A stretch of DNA of 15,263 bases from an uncultured Porphyromonadaceae bacterium (lineage in GTDB: Bacteria > Bacteroidota > Bacteroidia > Bacteroidales > Muribaculaceae). The translations under genes and the position numbers were made by a program. Every line of letters begins with the position of its first letter. The stretch's first letter is position 1. The notes under the pieces are model-generated. The model did not search any database. It was not told where the DNA came from and saw only the letters and a program-made list of their open reading frames with translations. Positions 1-7,502 of the stretch are shown here, piece by piece. The DNA lies in contig CABQCA010000042.1 in the NCBI GenBank assembly GCA_902462525.1, forward strand, positions 1 to 15,263, given 5' to 3'.

Positions 1-740
1 ATGTCATCTCGGCGGCAAATCTTCCGCAGAAAGGCGACGGTCTGCACTTTACCGCACACGGCTACCGCGTGCTCGGCTGCCGTTATGCCACCGAAATGTT
101 GGCCACCATGGGAATAACTGATCCAAAGGTAGATTATTCCGAGGAAATCCCGTTTGTTCCCGAGCCTAACCCGTCGGAAGGTGATTTCGTTTTCGATTTC
201 GGTACATTCGATCCCACAATATGGGAAAACGGGACTTTTGATGCCGCCTCACACACTTTCGTGGCCGGTCAGTACGGTTTTGGCGGCTGGGAATATACAA
301 AACCCATCGATCTATCAGGCTACCGCTATCTGGTGGCCGAACTCGAAGAAAATGAAAGCAACGGAGTGTCGTTCCGCGTTTTCGACACTCCGAGCTATTG
401 GGAAAAATCCTACGAAGGCAATTTCAACGGCGGCAAACTCATCATTGCCGAACTCAACGGCATGATGAAGAACCTCGCCAGTGGAATAGTACCCCTTGAC
501 AACACAAAAATCTACCGAGTAGGGTTCTGGGCCTACGGCGGCAAGCCCATACGCATCAAGCATGTTTTCGCCACCAACAACGACCCTGCGTCGTCAGTGT
601 CCAATGTTGTCGTCGACACTGAAGACACAAATTCAGGCGTATATGACATTACAGGCTGCAAAGTAGCCGATAGCTGGCCCTGCAGCGACCTCGCTCAGGG
701 CATATATATCGTAGGAAACAAAAAAATGCTCGTCCGATGA
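1..740 (+). CDS. C-terminal part of a secreted SGNH hydrolase / sialate O-acetylesterase-like (CE6-type) esterase, 5' truncated by window edge
   Basis: The frame is open from base 3 to the TGA at 738-740, so the gene starts outside the window; about 245 residues are visible. The first residues contain DGLHFTAHGYRVLG followed by RYATEM, the Asp-x-x-His block V that carries the catalytic His (codon 45-47) in SGNH/GDSL and SASA-family acetylesterases. Enzymes of this type in xylan loci remove acetyl groups from xylose; that substrate is inferred from the neighbours. After the esterase end, codons from about base 165 to 590 encode a Trp- and Tyr-rich, beta-strand-like region with no catalytic motif I recognise, possibly a carbohydrate-binding module. 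The last 35 residues (GVYDITG ... GIYIVGNKKMLVR) resemble the C-terminal sorting tail of Bacteroidetes secreted proteins (type IX family). The stop overlaps the next start as ATGA, which suggests translational coupling. Confidence 0.75.
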   Translation, partial: VISAANLPQKGDGLHFTAHGYRVLGCRYATEMLATMGITDPKVDYSEEIPFVPEPNPSEGDFVFDFGTFDPTIWENGTFDAASHTFVAGQYGFGGWEYTKPIDLSGYRYLVAELEENESNGVSFRVFDTPSYWEKSYEGNFNGGKLIIAELNGMMKNLASGIVPLDNTKIYRVGFWAYGGKPIRIKHVFATNNDPASSVSNVVVDTEDTNSGVYDITGCKVADSWPCSDLAQGIYIVGNKKMLVR

Positions 741-2719
741 ATATTCTTCATGACATACCAGTAATAGTGGCATCGGCAGCGATTGCATTGGTACCGTCAG
801 CAACCTACGGCGCCAGCACGGATGTCGCCAGTCCCAACGGACAAACGGTGTTCTCCGTAAAGTGTGCAGACGGCCGACCCATGTACACAGTGACACTCGG
901 AGACGAAGAATTCATAGCACCGTCACCTTTGGGCCTCCGAACCAATACGGGCGACTTCACTATGGGGCTTACGCTCACTGCAGTAACGCCTGCCGATACG
1001 ATTCGCGACACATATTCGCTCCCCAACATCAAAAAAAGCAAAGTCGACTACTGTGCCCTGCGCAGAGAGTACAGTTTCGCCGATTCTACGGGTCCGGTCT
1101 TTGACCTTATTGCCGAGGTCAGCGACAATAACGTAGCTTTTCGCTATCGCATAAAGCCGCGCGGAGAAACACTTTGTTGCGTAATCAACAGCGAAGCCAC
1201 TGGCTTTGCAATGCCTGAAGGCACCACCACATTCCTATGCCCGCAAAGTTCTCCCATGGGCGGTTTCGCACGTACATCGCCGAGCTATGAAACACCTTAT
1301 ACTGTCGACGGGGCTCCCGGCGAGAACGGGTGGGGCAACGGCTATAGTTTTCCCTGCCTCTTCCGAAACGGAGACAAAGGATGGACCCTGATTTCCGAAA
1401 CAGGAATAGCCGGCGACTACTGCGCATCGCATCTTGCCGGCGGGAACGGTTCTCTCTACACCATCGCATATCCCCAGCAGGGCGAAAACAATGGTTTCGG
1501 CTCAGCCACGGCAGCAATAGCACTCCCCGGACTCACGCCATGGCGTACCATTACTGTAAGCGAGACACCGGCTCCTATTGCCGAAACTACCATTCCTTTC
1601 GATGTCGTGCGTCCTCTCTATGAACCATCGCACGAATATCAGTACGGAAAAGGAACCTGGAGCTGGATTATCAAGATGGATCCGAGCTGTAATTTCGACG
1701 AGCAAAAACGATACATTGACTTCGCGGCCGACATGGGCTATTCGAGTGTTCTCGTAGATGCCTTGTGGGACAGTCAGATCGGCCGAGACAAAATTGCCGA
1801 GCTGGCCGAATACGGCAAATCGCGGGGTGTGGCTCTATATCTCTGGTATAATTCGAACGGAAGCTGGAACGATGCCCCTCAGGGACCGCGCGGCATAATG
1901 AACGACATCGTAGCCCGCCGCCACGATATGAAATGGATGCAACAGAACGGCATCCGCGGTATAAAGGTCGATTTCTTCGGCGGCGACAAACAGGAGACAA
2001 TGCGCCTCTACCACGACATACTCGCCGATGCCAACGATTACGGTATCCTTGTGATATTCCATGGCTGCACTCTACCCCGAGGATGGGAGCGCATGTATCC
2101 AAACTTCGCAAGCGCCGAAGCCGTACTCGCAAGCGAGAATCTGCATTTTTCACAAGGCAGTTGCGACGCCGAAGCCTTCAACGCCACCATACACCCGCTT
2201 GTCCGCAATGCTGTAGGAAGCATGGACTTCGGCGGAAGCGCCCTTAATAAATATTATAACTCCGACAATAAGCCCGGAGGCTCACGCCGTGTGACTTCCG
2301 ATGTATTCGCCCTTGCTGTGGCTGTACTTTTCCAGAGTCCCGTGCAACATTTCGCACTCGCGCCCAACAATCTTACCGATGCCCCGGTCTGGGCCATAGA
2401 TTTCATGAAAACAGTTCCGACAACATGGGACGATACCCGTTTCATCGACGGCTATCCCGGCCGCTATCTTATTATGGAGCGCCGACATGGCAACCGGCGG
2501 TTCGTCGCCGGCGTAAACGCAGCCGACGAACCAGTAAGAACCTTTATCGATCTGCCGGCCGAAATGTGTGGTCAGATATTGACACTCTACTCCGATACGC
2601 CAAAGCTCGAAGGTTCGGCCAAAACAGTAACAGCAGATAAAAAAGGACGGATACGCATCACAATTCCCCGCAACGGAGCTTTCGTGCTCACAAACCTAAA
2701 CGAAAAACAATCTAAATAA
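737..2719 (+). CDS. Glycoside hydrolase family 97, retaining type (alpha-galactosidase-like)
   Basis: This 660-residue protein has the usual GH97 layout: a hydrophobic leader (about 1-26), an N-terminal beta-sandwich containing SPLGL, a barrel from about residue 295 to 560, and a C-terminal beta domain. GH97 contains inverting alpha-glucosidases such as SusB and retaining enzymes such as the B. thetaiotaomicron alpha-galactosidase BtGH97b. Here the barrel motif GIKVDFFGGDKQ supplies Asp412, and SAEAVLASEN supplies Glu467. They are 55 residues apart, matching the published nucleophile/acid-base pair Asp415/Glu470 of BtGH97b. The sequence after the fourth strand reads VIFHG, where I recall SusB having a catalytic Glu (AHE-type). 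Retaining chemistry and alpha-galactosidase-like specificity are therefore inferred; the substrate is not proven. Start: ATG overlapping the upstream stop, with no Shine-Dalgarno. In a xylan operon it could remove alpha-galactosyl or related side groups. It is probably periplasmic. Confidence 0.88.
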   Translation: MNILHDIPVIVASAAIALVPSATYGASTDVASPNGQTVFSVKCADGRPMYTVTLGDEEFIAPSPLGLRTNTGDFTMGLTLTAVTPADTIRDTYSLPNIKKSKVDYCALRREYSFADSTGPVFDLIAEVSDNNVAFRYRIKPRGETLCCVINSEATGFAMPEGTTTFLCPQSSPMGGFARTSPSYETPYTVDGAPGENGWGNGYSFPCLFRNGDKGWTLISETGIAGDYCASHLAGGNGSLYTIAYPQQGENNGFGSATAAIALPGLTPWRTITVSETPAPIAETTIPFDVVRPLYEPSHEYQYGKGTWSWIIKMDPSCNFDEQKRYIDFAADMGYSSVLVDALWDSQIGRDKIAELAEYGKSRGVALYLWYNSNGSWNDAPQGPRGIMNDIVARRHDMKWMQQNGIRGIKVDFFGGDKQETMRLYHDILADANDYGILVIFHGCTLPRGWERMYPNFASAEAVLASENLHFSQGSCDAEAFNATIHPLVRNAVGSMDFGGSALNKYYNSDNKPGGSRRVTSDVFALAVAVLFQSPVQHFALAPNNLTDAPVWAIDFMKTVPTTWDDTRFIDGYPGRYLIMERRHGNRRFVAGVNAADEPVRTFIDLPAEMCGQILTLYSDTPKLEGSAKTVTADKKGRIRITIPRNGAFVLTNLNEKQSK

Positions 2720-2726
2720 CAATACC

Positions 2727-4124
2727 ATGCAGAATTCAAATGGCTTCTACAAGCTATCGATGCTGCAGTGCGTCGGATTCGGTTCGGGCGACCTTGCCCA
2801 AAACCTGATCTATCAGACTGTGAGCATGTACCTCCTGTTCTTCTATACCAATGTCTACGGTCTCGACCCGGCAGTAGCCGCAATTATGTTCCTGATAGTG
2901 CGAATAGTCGATGTTATCTGGGATCCCATAGTAGGAGCCTTCGTCGACAAGCATAATCCGAAGATGGGCAAATACCGCTCGTATCTGATTCTGGGTGGAA
3001 TACCGCTGACTGCATTTGCCATTCTGTGTTTCTGGAACGGCTTCTCGGGCTCTCTGCTGTATGCCTATGTGACGTATGTGGGTCTGTCGATGTGCTACAC
3101 ACTGGTGAATGTGCCCTACGGTGCCCTCAACGCATCGCTCACCCGAGACACCGAGGAAATCACCAAACTCACATCTGTACGAATGTTCATGGCTAATGTA
3201 GGCGGTCTTGCCGTAGGTATGGGCATTCCTGTTGTCCTCAAGCTCTTAGATCCTTCGAAAACTACCGACATGTCGATGAGTGACAGCGCATGGTTCGCCA
3301 CCATGACTATATACGGCATTGTCGGACTGGGACTGCTGATATTCTGCTTCACCCAGAGCCGCGAACGTGTGGTGATGGACAGCAAGGAAACAGAGAATGT
3401 AAAAGTGACCGACCTTTGGATGGAGTTCGTGCACAACAGGCCACTTCGGATTATCGCTTTCTTTTTCATCACGGCGTTCGGGCTTATGGCCATCAGCAAT
3501 TCTGCCGGCGCCTATTATATCAACTATAATCTACACGGAACTGCCGGCGAGCTGTCGGTCTTCATGGGTCTCGGCTCCATACCGGCATTCATATTCATGC
3601 CGCTTATACCATCGATCAAAAAAATGGTAGGCAAGAAAGGTATGTTCTATATTTTCCTCGCCACCGCGATTTTCGGCATGATACTGCTCTACCTCATATC
3701 GATGATAGAGTCGCTACGCCAGCACATGTGGATGGTATATGTGGCTCAGTTCATAAAATCGACAGGCATCATCGTTGCCACCGGCTACATGTGGGCGCTG
3801 GTACCTGAGGTGATTTCATTCGGAGAATACACTCACGGACGCCGTATCTCTGGAATCGTCAACGCTCTGACCGGTATTTTCTACAAAGCCGGCATGGCAT
3901 TGGGAGGGGTGGTTCCGGGTCTGGTGCTTTCTTTTGTAGGTTTCAACAAAGACCTCCCAGACCAGACACCCTTCGCACAGCAGGGAATTCTGTGGCTTGT
4001 GGCAATTCTGCCGGCAGTACTGCTTTTTCTGGCGATGTTCATTATTTCGAAATATGAACTCGATGATGACGTAATTGACAATATCAACCGCGAAATAGAA
4101 AACCGTCATAAAAATAATCATTGA
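2727..4124 (+). CDS. GPH-family (MelB-like) sugar:cation symporter, probably for xylo-oligosaccharides
   Basis: This 465-residue inner-membrane protein has about 12 hydrophobic segments and belongs to the glycoside-pentoside-hexuronide:cation symporter family (TC 2.A.2, MFS fold). The start GFGSGDL puts Asp22 where MelB has Asp19. The segment RIVDVIWDPIVG gives Arg59, Asp62 and Asp66, equivalent to Arg52, Asp55 and Asp59 of MelB, which bind the coupling cation. The following loop (DKHNPKMGKYRSYL) is the conserved family loop. The length is normal. It starts 7 bases after the GH97 stop and is followed 28 bases later by the GH10 xylanase, so co-transcription is very likely. By position it corresponds to xynC of the Prevotella bryantii xynC-xynA-xynB cluster. 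The substrate, short xylo-oligosaccharides or xylobiose, is inferred from the neighbours only. Confidence 0.9.
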   Translation: MQNSNGFYKLSMLQCVGFGSGDLAQNLIYQTVSMYLLFFYTNVYGLDPAVAAIMFLIVRIVDVIWDPIVGAFVDKHNPKMGKYRSYLILGGIPLTAFAILCFWNGFSGSLLYAYVTYVGLSMCYTLVNVPYGALNASLTRDTEEITKLTSVRMFMANVGGLAVGMGIPVVLKLLDPSKTTDMSMSDSAWFATMTIYGIVGLGLLIFCFTQSRERVVMDSKETENVKVTDLWMEFVHNRPLRIIAFFFITAFGLMAISNSAGAYYINYNLHGTAGELSVFMGLGSIPAFIFMPLIPSIKKMVGKKGMFYIFLATAIFGMILLYLISMIESLRQHMWMVYVAQFIKSTGIIVATGYMWALVPEVISFGEYTHGRRISGIVNALTGIFYKAGMALGGVVPGLVLSFVGFNKDLPDQTPFAQQGILWLVAILPAVLLFLAMFIISKYELDDDVIDNINREIENRHKNNH

Positions 4125-4146
4125 TTTATAAAACACTTTATAAAAC
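4125..4146 (+). repeat. Short direct repeat TTTATAAAAC x2 in the transporter-xylanase gap
   Basis: TTTATAAAAC occurs at 4125-4134 and again at 4137-4146, filling most of the 28-base gap before the GH10 start. It directly follows the transporter stop. Such AT-rich, unstructured leaders are common before start codons in Bacteroidetes, where they stand in for a Shine-Dalgarno. It may also be chance in AT-rich sequence. Confidence 0.4.
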
Positions 4147-4152
4147 TAAATA

Positions 4153-5265
4153 ATGCACAAATATATCCGTTTCATTTTTCCTTTAGCCCTGATTACAGCA
4201 GCATGCCACTCCGAGCAGCCTGCCGCTACCATGAAAGAACATTTCAAGAACGATTTCCTGATCGGTGCAGCACTGCCGGTTGACCACATCGACGGCCTCG
4301 ACCCGAAAGCAGACTCCATTGTCACAAAACATTTCAACGCCATAGTAGCCGAAAACTGCATGAAAAGCGAAAAAATAAATCCTGCCGAAGGTGTATACTT
4401 CTGGGACGACGCCGATGCCTTCGTCGATTATGGCGAAAGAAACCATATGGCCGTTATCGGTCATGTGCTTATTTGGCACTCCCAGCTCGCACCATGGTTC
4501 CCGCTCGATTCTACCGGCAACTATGTATCAGCCGAAGTTCTGAAACAGCGCATGCAACACCACATTGCCACAGTAGTAACACGCTATAAAGGCAGGATAA
4601 AAGGCTGGGACGTGGTCAATGAGGCAATCCTCGACGACGGATCCTATCGTCCCAGTCCCTTCTACGATATCCTGGGCGAAGAATTCATTCCTCTCGCATT
4701 TCAGTATGCCCAAGAAGCAGACCCGGATGCAGAGCTCTATATCAACGATTTTTCGATGGCCAGCCCGGGTAAACGCGAACGATATGTGAAAATTGTAAAC
4801 GATCTGCGCGAACGAGGTCTTCGCATCGACGGGATCGGCATGCAGGCCCACATAGGAATGGACTATCCCGACATCAACGAGTTCGAAAAATCAATTGAAG
4901 CGTTTGGAAACACCGGAGCACAGGTAATGATTACCGAATGGGATATTACAGTTCTTCCCACCGTTTTTACAGGGGCAAATGTCGATGAAATAATGCAGCT
5001 CGATGAAAAATACAATCCCTACCCTGACGGACTGCCCGAAGATGTTTCTCGTGCATGGAACGAGCGTGTCTCCCAATGGATAGACCTCTTCAAGCGTCAC
5101 TCCGACGTAATATCCCGCGTTTCGATGTGGGGGACCTACGACGGTATGTCGTGGCGAAACGACTGGCCTATGATCGGTCGTACAGACTATCCTCTCGCTT
5201 TCGACAGAAACTACAATCTCAAACCCGCTTTTGCCAACGAACTTCTTTCCGAAAATAAAAAGTGA
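4153..5265 (+). CDS. Endo-1,4-beta-xylanase, glycoside hydrolase family 10, lipoprotein
   Basis: This 370-residue GH10 enzyme cuts internal beta-1,4 bonds of xylan with retention. The N-terminus has a basic start, a hydrophobic stretch and the lipobox T15-A-A-C18, so it is predicted to be lipid-anchored. GH10 landmarks in order are HVLIWHSQ, WDVVNEAI with acid/base Glu157, YINDFS, the QAHIG segment, and VMITEWDI with nucleophile Glu262. The usual ITELD form is ITEWD here, a mild variation. The enzyme is a single catalytic domain with no inserted carbohydrate-binding module, close in length to XynA of P. bryantii. It is separated by 28 bases from the transporter and 24 from the GH43 gene, all in one operon. 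Start: the ATG that gives the lipoprotein signal; no Shine-Dalgarno is present. Confidence 0.95.
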   Translation: MHKYIRFIFPLALITAACHSEQPAATMKEHFKNDFLIGAALPVDHIDGLDPKADSIVTKHFNAIVAENCMKSEKINPAEGVYFWDDADAFVDYGERNHMAVIGHVLIWHSQLAPWFPLDSTGNYVSAEVLKQRMQHHIATVVTRYKGRIKGWDVVNEAILDDGSYRPSPFYDILGEEFIPLAFQYAQEADPDAELYINDFSMASPGKRERYVKIVNDLRERGLRIDGIGMQAHIGMDYPDINEFEKSIEAFGNTGAQVMITEWDITVLPTVFTGANVDEIMQLDEKYNPYPDGLPEDVSRAWNERVSQWIDLFKRHSDVISRVSMWGTYDGMSWRNDWPMIGRTDYPLAFDRNYNLKPAFANELLSENKK

Positions 5266-5289
5266 AGGAAGATAAATCAAAAATATATT

Positions 5290-6279
5290 ATGAAACTGAC
5301 TAATCCCCCAAAAAGATATCTCTTTCCCGATGACTATATGGCCGATCCCAGTGTGCATGTATTCAACGGGCGAATCTACATTTATCCCTCTCACGACCGG
5401 GAATGTGAAAACGTCGAAAATGACAACGGCGACCAATATGTGATGAAAGACATGCATGTGCTTTCTATCGACGGTGACCCCATGACAGGACATGTCACAG
5501 ACCACGGCAAAGCTCTCGACATTGCCGACATACCATGGGCCGGACGACAACTCTGGGACTGCGACTGCGCAGAAAAAGACGGAAAATACTACCTTTACTT
5601 TCCTCTTAAGGATAAAAATGATATTTTCCGCATCGGTGTTGCTGTCGCCGACCGGCCTGAGGGTCCCTTCCGACCGATGTCCGACCCCATACGCGGGAGC
5701 TACTCGATGGACATCTGTGTTCTTCCGCACGACGGCGAATACTACCTCTACTTCGGCGGCTTGTGGGGCGGCCAGCTTCAGCGCTATGCCAACAACAAAG
5801 CTCTCGAAAGCGCTTATCTGCCCGAGGGCGACGAACCGGCACTGCCAAGCCGTTGTGTACGTCTGACTAAAGATATGATGCAGTTTGCAGAAGAACCCAA
5901 ACCCATCGTAATAATTGACGAAGAGGGCAATCCTCTCAGAGCCGACGACCCTCACCGATTCTTCGAAGCATCGTGGGTTCACAAATACAATGGAAAATAC
6001 TACTTCTCATACTCTACCGGCGACAGCCATCTGCTATGCTATGCAACAGGCGACAGCCCCTACGGACCGTTCACCTATCGCGGAGTGATTCTTACTCCGG
6101 TCACAGGCTGGACGACACACCACAGTATTGCCGAATACAACGGCAAGTGGTATCTTTTCCATCACGACAGTGTACCTTCAGGCGGAAAATCATGGCTCCG
6201 CAGCCTCAAAGTATGTGAAATCACCTACGACGAAGACGGCAATATTCTACCGATCGACGGAGAAGCCTTGCCCGATTAA
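5290..6279 (+). CDS. Glycoside hydrolase family 43 (subfamily-1-like) beta-xylosidase / alpha-L-arabinofuranosidase, cytoplasmic
   Basis: This 329-residue single-domain five-bladed propeller enzyme lacks a signal peptide, so it should act in the cytoplasm on imported xylo-oligosaccharides, releasing xylose or arabinose by inversion. The three GH43 carboxylates are recognisable: base Asp19 in YMADPSV, pKa-modulating Asp141 in YSMDICVL, and acid Glu226 in FFEASWVHKYNGKYYFSYS. Length and motifs match the Bacteroides ovatus Xsa / Prevotella bryantii XynB type, which also sit directly downstream of a GH10 gene. The relative activity on xylosides and arabinosides cannot be read from sequence. It is the last gene of the operon, and a GC-rich hairpin follows 25 bases after the stop. 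Confidence 0.92.
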   Translation: MKLTNPPKRYLFPDDYMADPSVHVFNGRIYIYPSHDRECENVENDNGDQYVMKDMHVLSIDGDPMTGHVTDHGKALDIADIPWAGRQLWDCDCAEKDGKYYLYFPLKDKNDIFRIGVAVADRPEGPFRPMSDPIRGSYSMDICVLPHDGEYYLYFGGLWGGQLQRYANNKALESAYLPEGDEPALPSRCVRLTKDMMQFAEEPKPIVIIDEEGNPLRADDPHRFFEASWVHKYNGKYYFSYSTGDSHLLCYATGDSPYGPFTYRGVILTPVTGWTTHHSIAEYNGKWYLFHHDSVPSGGKSWLRSLKVCEITYDEDGNILPIDGEALPD

Positions 6280-6304
6280 TATATTTGGATTTTGCTCCAA
6301 GTCC

Positions 6305-6349
6305 AGGGCGGAGTCGCCTCAGAGCCAAGTACTCTGCGGACTCCGCCCT
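6305..6349 (+). terminator. GC-rich hairpin, probable end of the xylan operon
   Basis: The arms AGGGCGGAGTC (6305-6315) and GACTCCGCCCT (6339-6349) are perfectly complementary over 11 bases, and an inner CAGAG/CTCTG pair extends the stem. It begins 25 bases after the GH43 stop. No clear run of T follows, so termination would be atypical; protection of the mRNA 3' end is an alternative. Confidence 0.6.
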
Positions 6350-6435
6350 TACTATGTGTAACCAATAATATAATTTCGGGAACGCGAATCGACAGAGCCG
6401 ATATCATCAAGAACTGCAAATTGTCGGCCGACTAT

Positions 6436-6462
6436 TCTATATTTACTTGAAGTAAATATAGA
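6436..6462. repeat. Perfect 27-base AT-rich palindrome, candidate operator
   Basis: The arm TCTATATTTACTT (6436-6448) is followed by a single G (6449) and then by the exact reverse complement AAGTAAATATAGA (6450-6462). A one-base centre makes an RNA hairpin awkward and suits a dimeric DNA-binding protein better. It lies about 104 bases upstream of the possible -7 element of the Crp-like gene and 87 bases after the operon hairpin. It does not match the Crp (TGTGA-N6-TCACA) or Fnr (TTGAT-N4-ATCAA) consensus. Confidence 0.7.
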
Positions 6463-6565
6463 TAAAATATGACCGTAATCCATATAAACATGGCGATACA
6501 GACATAAAAAATGCCGAAAAACATAATTATTTAACTTGTTTATCCATTATTTGGAAATCTTTTTG

Positions 6566-6573
6566 TATTTTTG
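6566..6573 (+). promoter_or_regulatory. Possible Bacteroidetes -7 element for the Crp-like gene
   Basis: TATTTTTG matches the TAnnTTTG -7 consensus. The -33 partner is weak: TTTG lies only 12 bases upstream (6550-6553), and the next TTG is 27 bases upstream. If used, transcription would start near 6580, giving a leader of roughly 130 bases. Confidence 0.45.
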
Positions 6574-6576
6574 CAA

Positions 6577-6605
6577 GTGAAAAGGAGCTATTATCCACTT
6601 TTCAC
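6577..6605. repeat. Inverted repeat GTGAAAAG-N13-CTTTTCAC at the predicted transcription start
   Basis: GTGAAAAG (6577-6584) and CTTTTCAC (6598-6605) are perfect 8-base complements around 13 bases. The position directly after the -7 element suits either a repressor site or a hairpin at the 5' end of the mRNA. The sequence alone does not decide between them. Confidence 0.5.
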
Positions 6606-6712
6606 CTAAAATTATTATCGGCTATGCCCCCTCTGGGTCGGATTGGACGGTCTTCACATGGTATGAAATTTTGCCTTGCAGAGTGAACCATAGCCCGTTT
6701 TGCTGAACCTGA

Positions 6713-7423
6713 ATGCTTCCTTTTATGATTAAAGCAGCTCTTGAAAAAGTAATTAACGAGGACATGGCCGACATATGGTCGATTCTTACCTCCGACGAAA
6801 AGCGTCTGGTGGCAGAAAACCTCGTTATTCATAACTACAAAAAGAATCAGGTCATCTACGCCGAAGGTGATGACCCCGAATATCTTTGGTGCCTCTTTAA
6901 GGGAAAGGTCAAAAAGACAAAAGAAGGCGTCGGCGGCCGTGTTCAGATTCTTCGTCTTATCCGTCCAGTACAATATTTCGGATACAGAGCTTTTTTCGCT
7001 GAAGAAAAATATGTATCAAGCTCCACGGCTATCGAACCGTCGGTTTTGGGCGCGCTACCGATGACTCTGGTACGCGACATCATTCAGGAAAACAGACAGC
7101 TTGCATGGTTCTTCATTCGCGAACTCTCGCACAATCTCGGCGGTTCCGACACCAAAATAGTAAACCTCACACAGAAACATATCCGCGGACGACTTGCCGA
7201 AGCTATAATGGTACTTCTCGACAACTACGGCTACGAAGATGACGGCTCGACTCTGAAAATCTACATGGCCCGCGAGGATCTTGCAAACCTGTCGAACATG
7301 ACAACCTCAAATGCCATCCGCACTCTTTCGACTTTCGTAAATGAGAAGATTCTCATCGTAGACGGTCGGCGCATAAAGATTATCAATGAGCCGATGCTGC
7401 GCAAAATCAGCAAGTTCGGCTAA
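6713..7423 (+). CDS. Crp/Fnr-family transcriptional regulator
   Basis: This 236-residue protein has the Crp/Fnr layout: an N-terminal cyclic-nucleotide-binding-type beta-roll (about 30-125), a dimerisation helix and a C-terminal winged helix (about 185-225). The HTH contains MAREDLANLSNMTTSNAIRTL, the recognition-helix pattern of HTH_Crp_2. In the beta-roll, the phosphate-binding cassette normally reads FGE followed by an Arg; here it reads F89-G90-Y91-R92-A93 and has no Arg-Ala/Thr pair in the usual place, so cAMP binding is doubtful. No Fnr-type cysteine cluster is seen. An ATG at 6725 (MIKAALEKV) is an equally good start and would shorten the protein by four residues. It follows the xylan operon on the same strand but behind a hairpin, so control of that operon is only a hypothesis. 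A bidirectional terminator lies downstream. Confidence 0.88.
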   Translation: MLPFMIKAALEKVINEDMADIWSILTSDEKRLVAENLVIHNYKKNQVIYAEGDDPEYLWCLFKGKVKKTKEGVGGRVQILRLIRPVQYFGYRAFFAEEKYVSSSTAIEPSVLGALPMTLVRDIIQENRQLAWFFIRELSHNLGGSDTKIVNLTQKHIRGRLAEAIMVLLDNYGYEDDGSTLKIYMAREDLANLSNMTTSNAIRTLSTFVNEKILIVDGRRIKIINEPMLRKISKFG

Positions 7424-7447
7424 TCGATCCGTACTGATAAAATAAAA

Positions 7448-7478
7448 ACCGCCATTTCGGGACAACCGGTATGGCGGT
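7448..7478. terminator. Bidirectional intrinsic terminator between the Crp-like gene and folE
   Basis: The stem ACCGCCAT (7448-7455) / ATGGCGGT (7471-7478) encloses a 15-base loop. It is followed by CTTTTTCTT on the plus strand and preceded by AATAAAAA, which gives a U-tract on the minus strand. It therefore serves both convergent genes. Confidence 0.82.
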
Positions 7479-7502
7479 AACTTTTTCTTATAAAAATCAG
7501 TA

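Larger units (their letters stand above)
6280..6712. other. Intergenic region between the xylan operon and the Crp-like gene
   Basis: This 433-base stretch has no convincing gene; the only plus-strand frames are a dozen codons or so. It contains a GC-rich hairpin (6305-6349), a perfect AT-rich palindrome (6436-6462), a possible -7 promoter element (6566-6573) and an inverted repeat at the predicted transcription start (6577-6605). About 107 bases of leader remain before the regulator's start. GC content drops markedly between 6430 and 6600 compared with the flanking genes. Confidence 0.8.

Noticed and set aside
4891..5982. A 363-codon open frame on the minus strand across the GH10 and GH43 genes.
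   Set aside because: It is antisense to two strongly supported enzymes, spans their junction, and its translation shows no recognisable domain; it reflects codon bias.
6280..6287. TATATTTG just after the GH43 stop, matching the -7 consensus.
   Set aside because: No TTG lies at the right distance upstream, and the terminator-like hairpin follows immediately.
6436..6462. The palindrome as a Crp or Fnr box or an intrinsic terminator.
   Set aside because: The half-sites do not match TGTGA or TTGAT, and a one-base loop with an AT-only stem makes a poor terminator.
6602..6973. Minus-strand frame of 123 codons crossing the start of the Crp-like gene.
   Set aside because: It has no recognisable domain and overlaps the N-terminus of a well-supported regulator.
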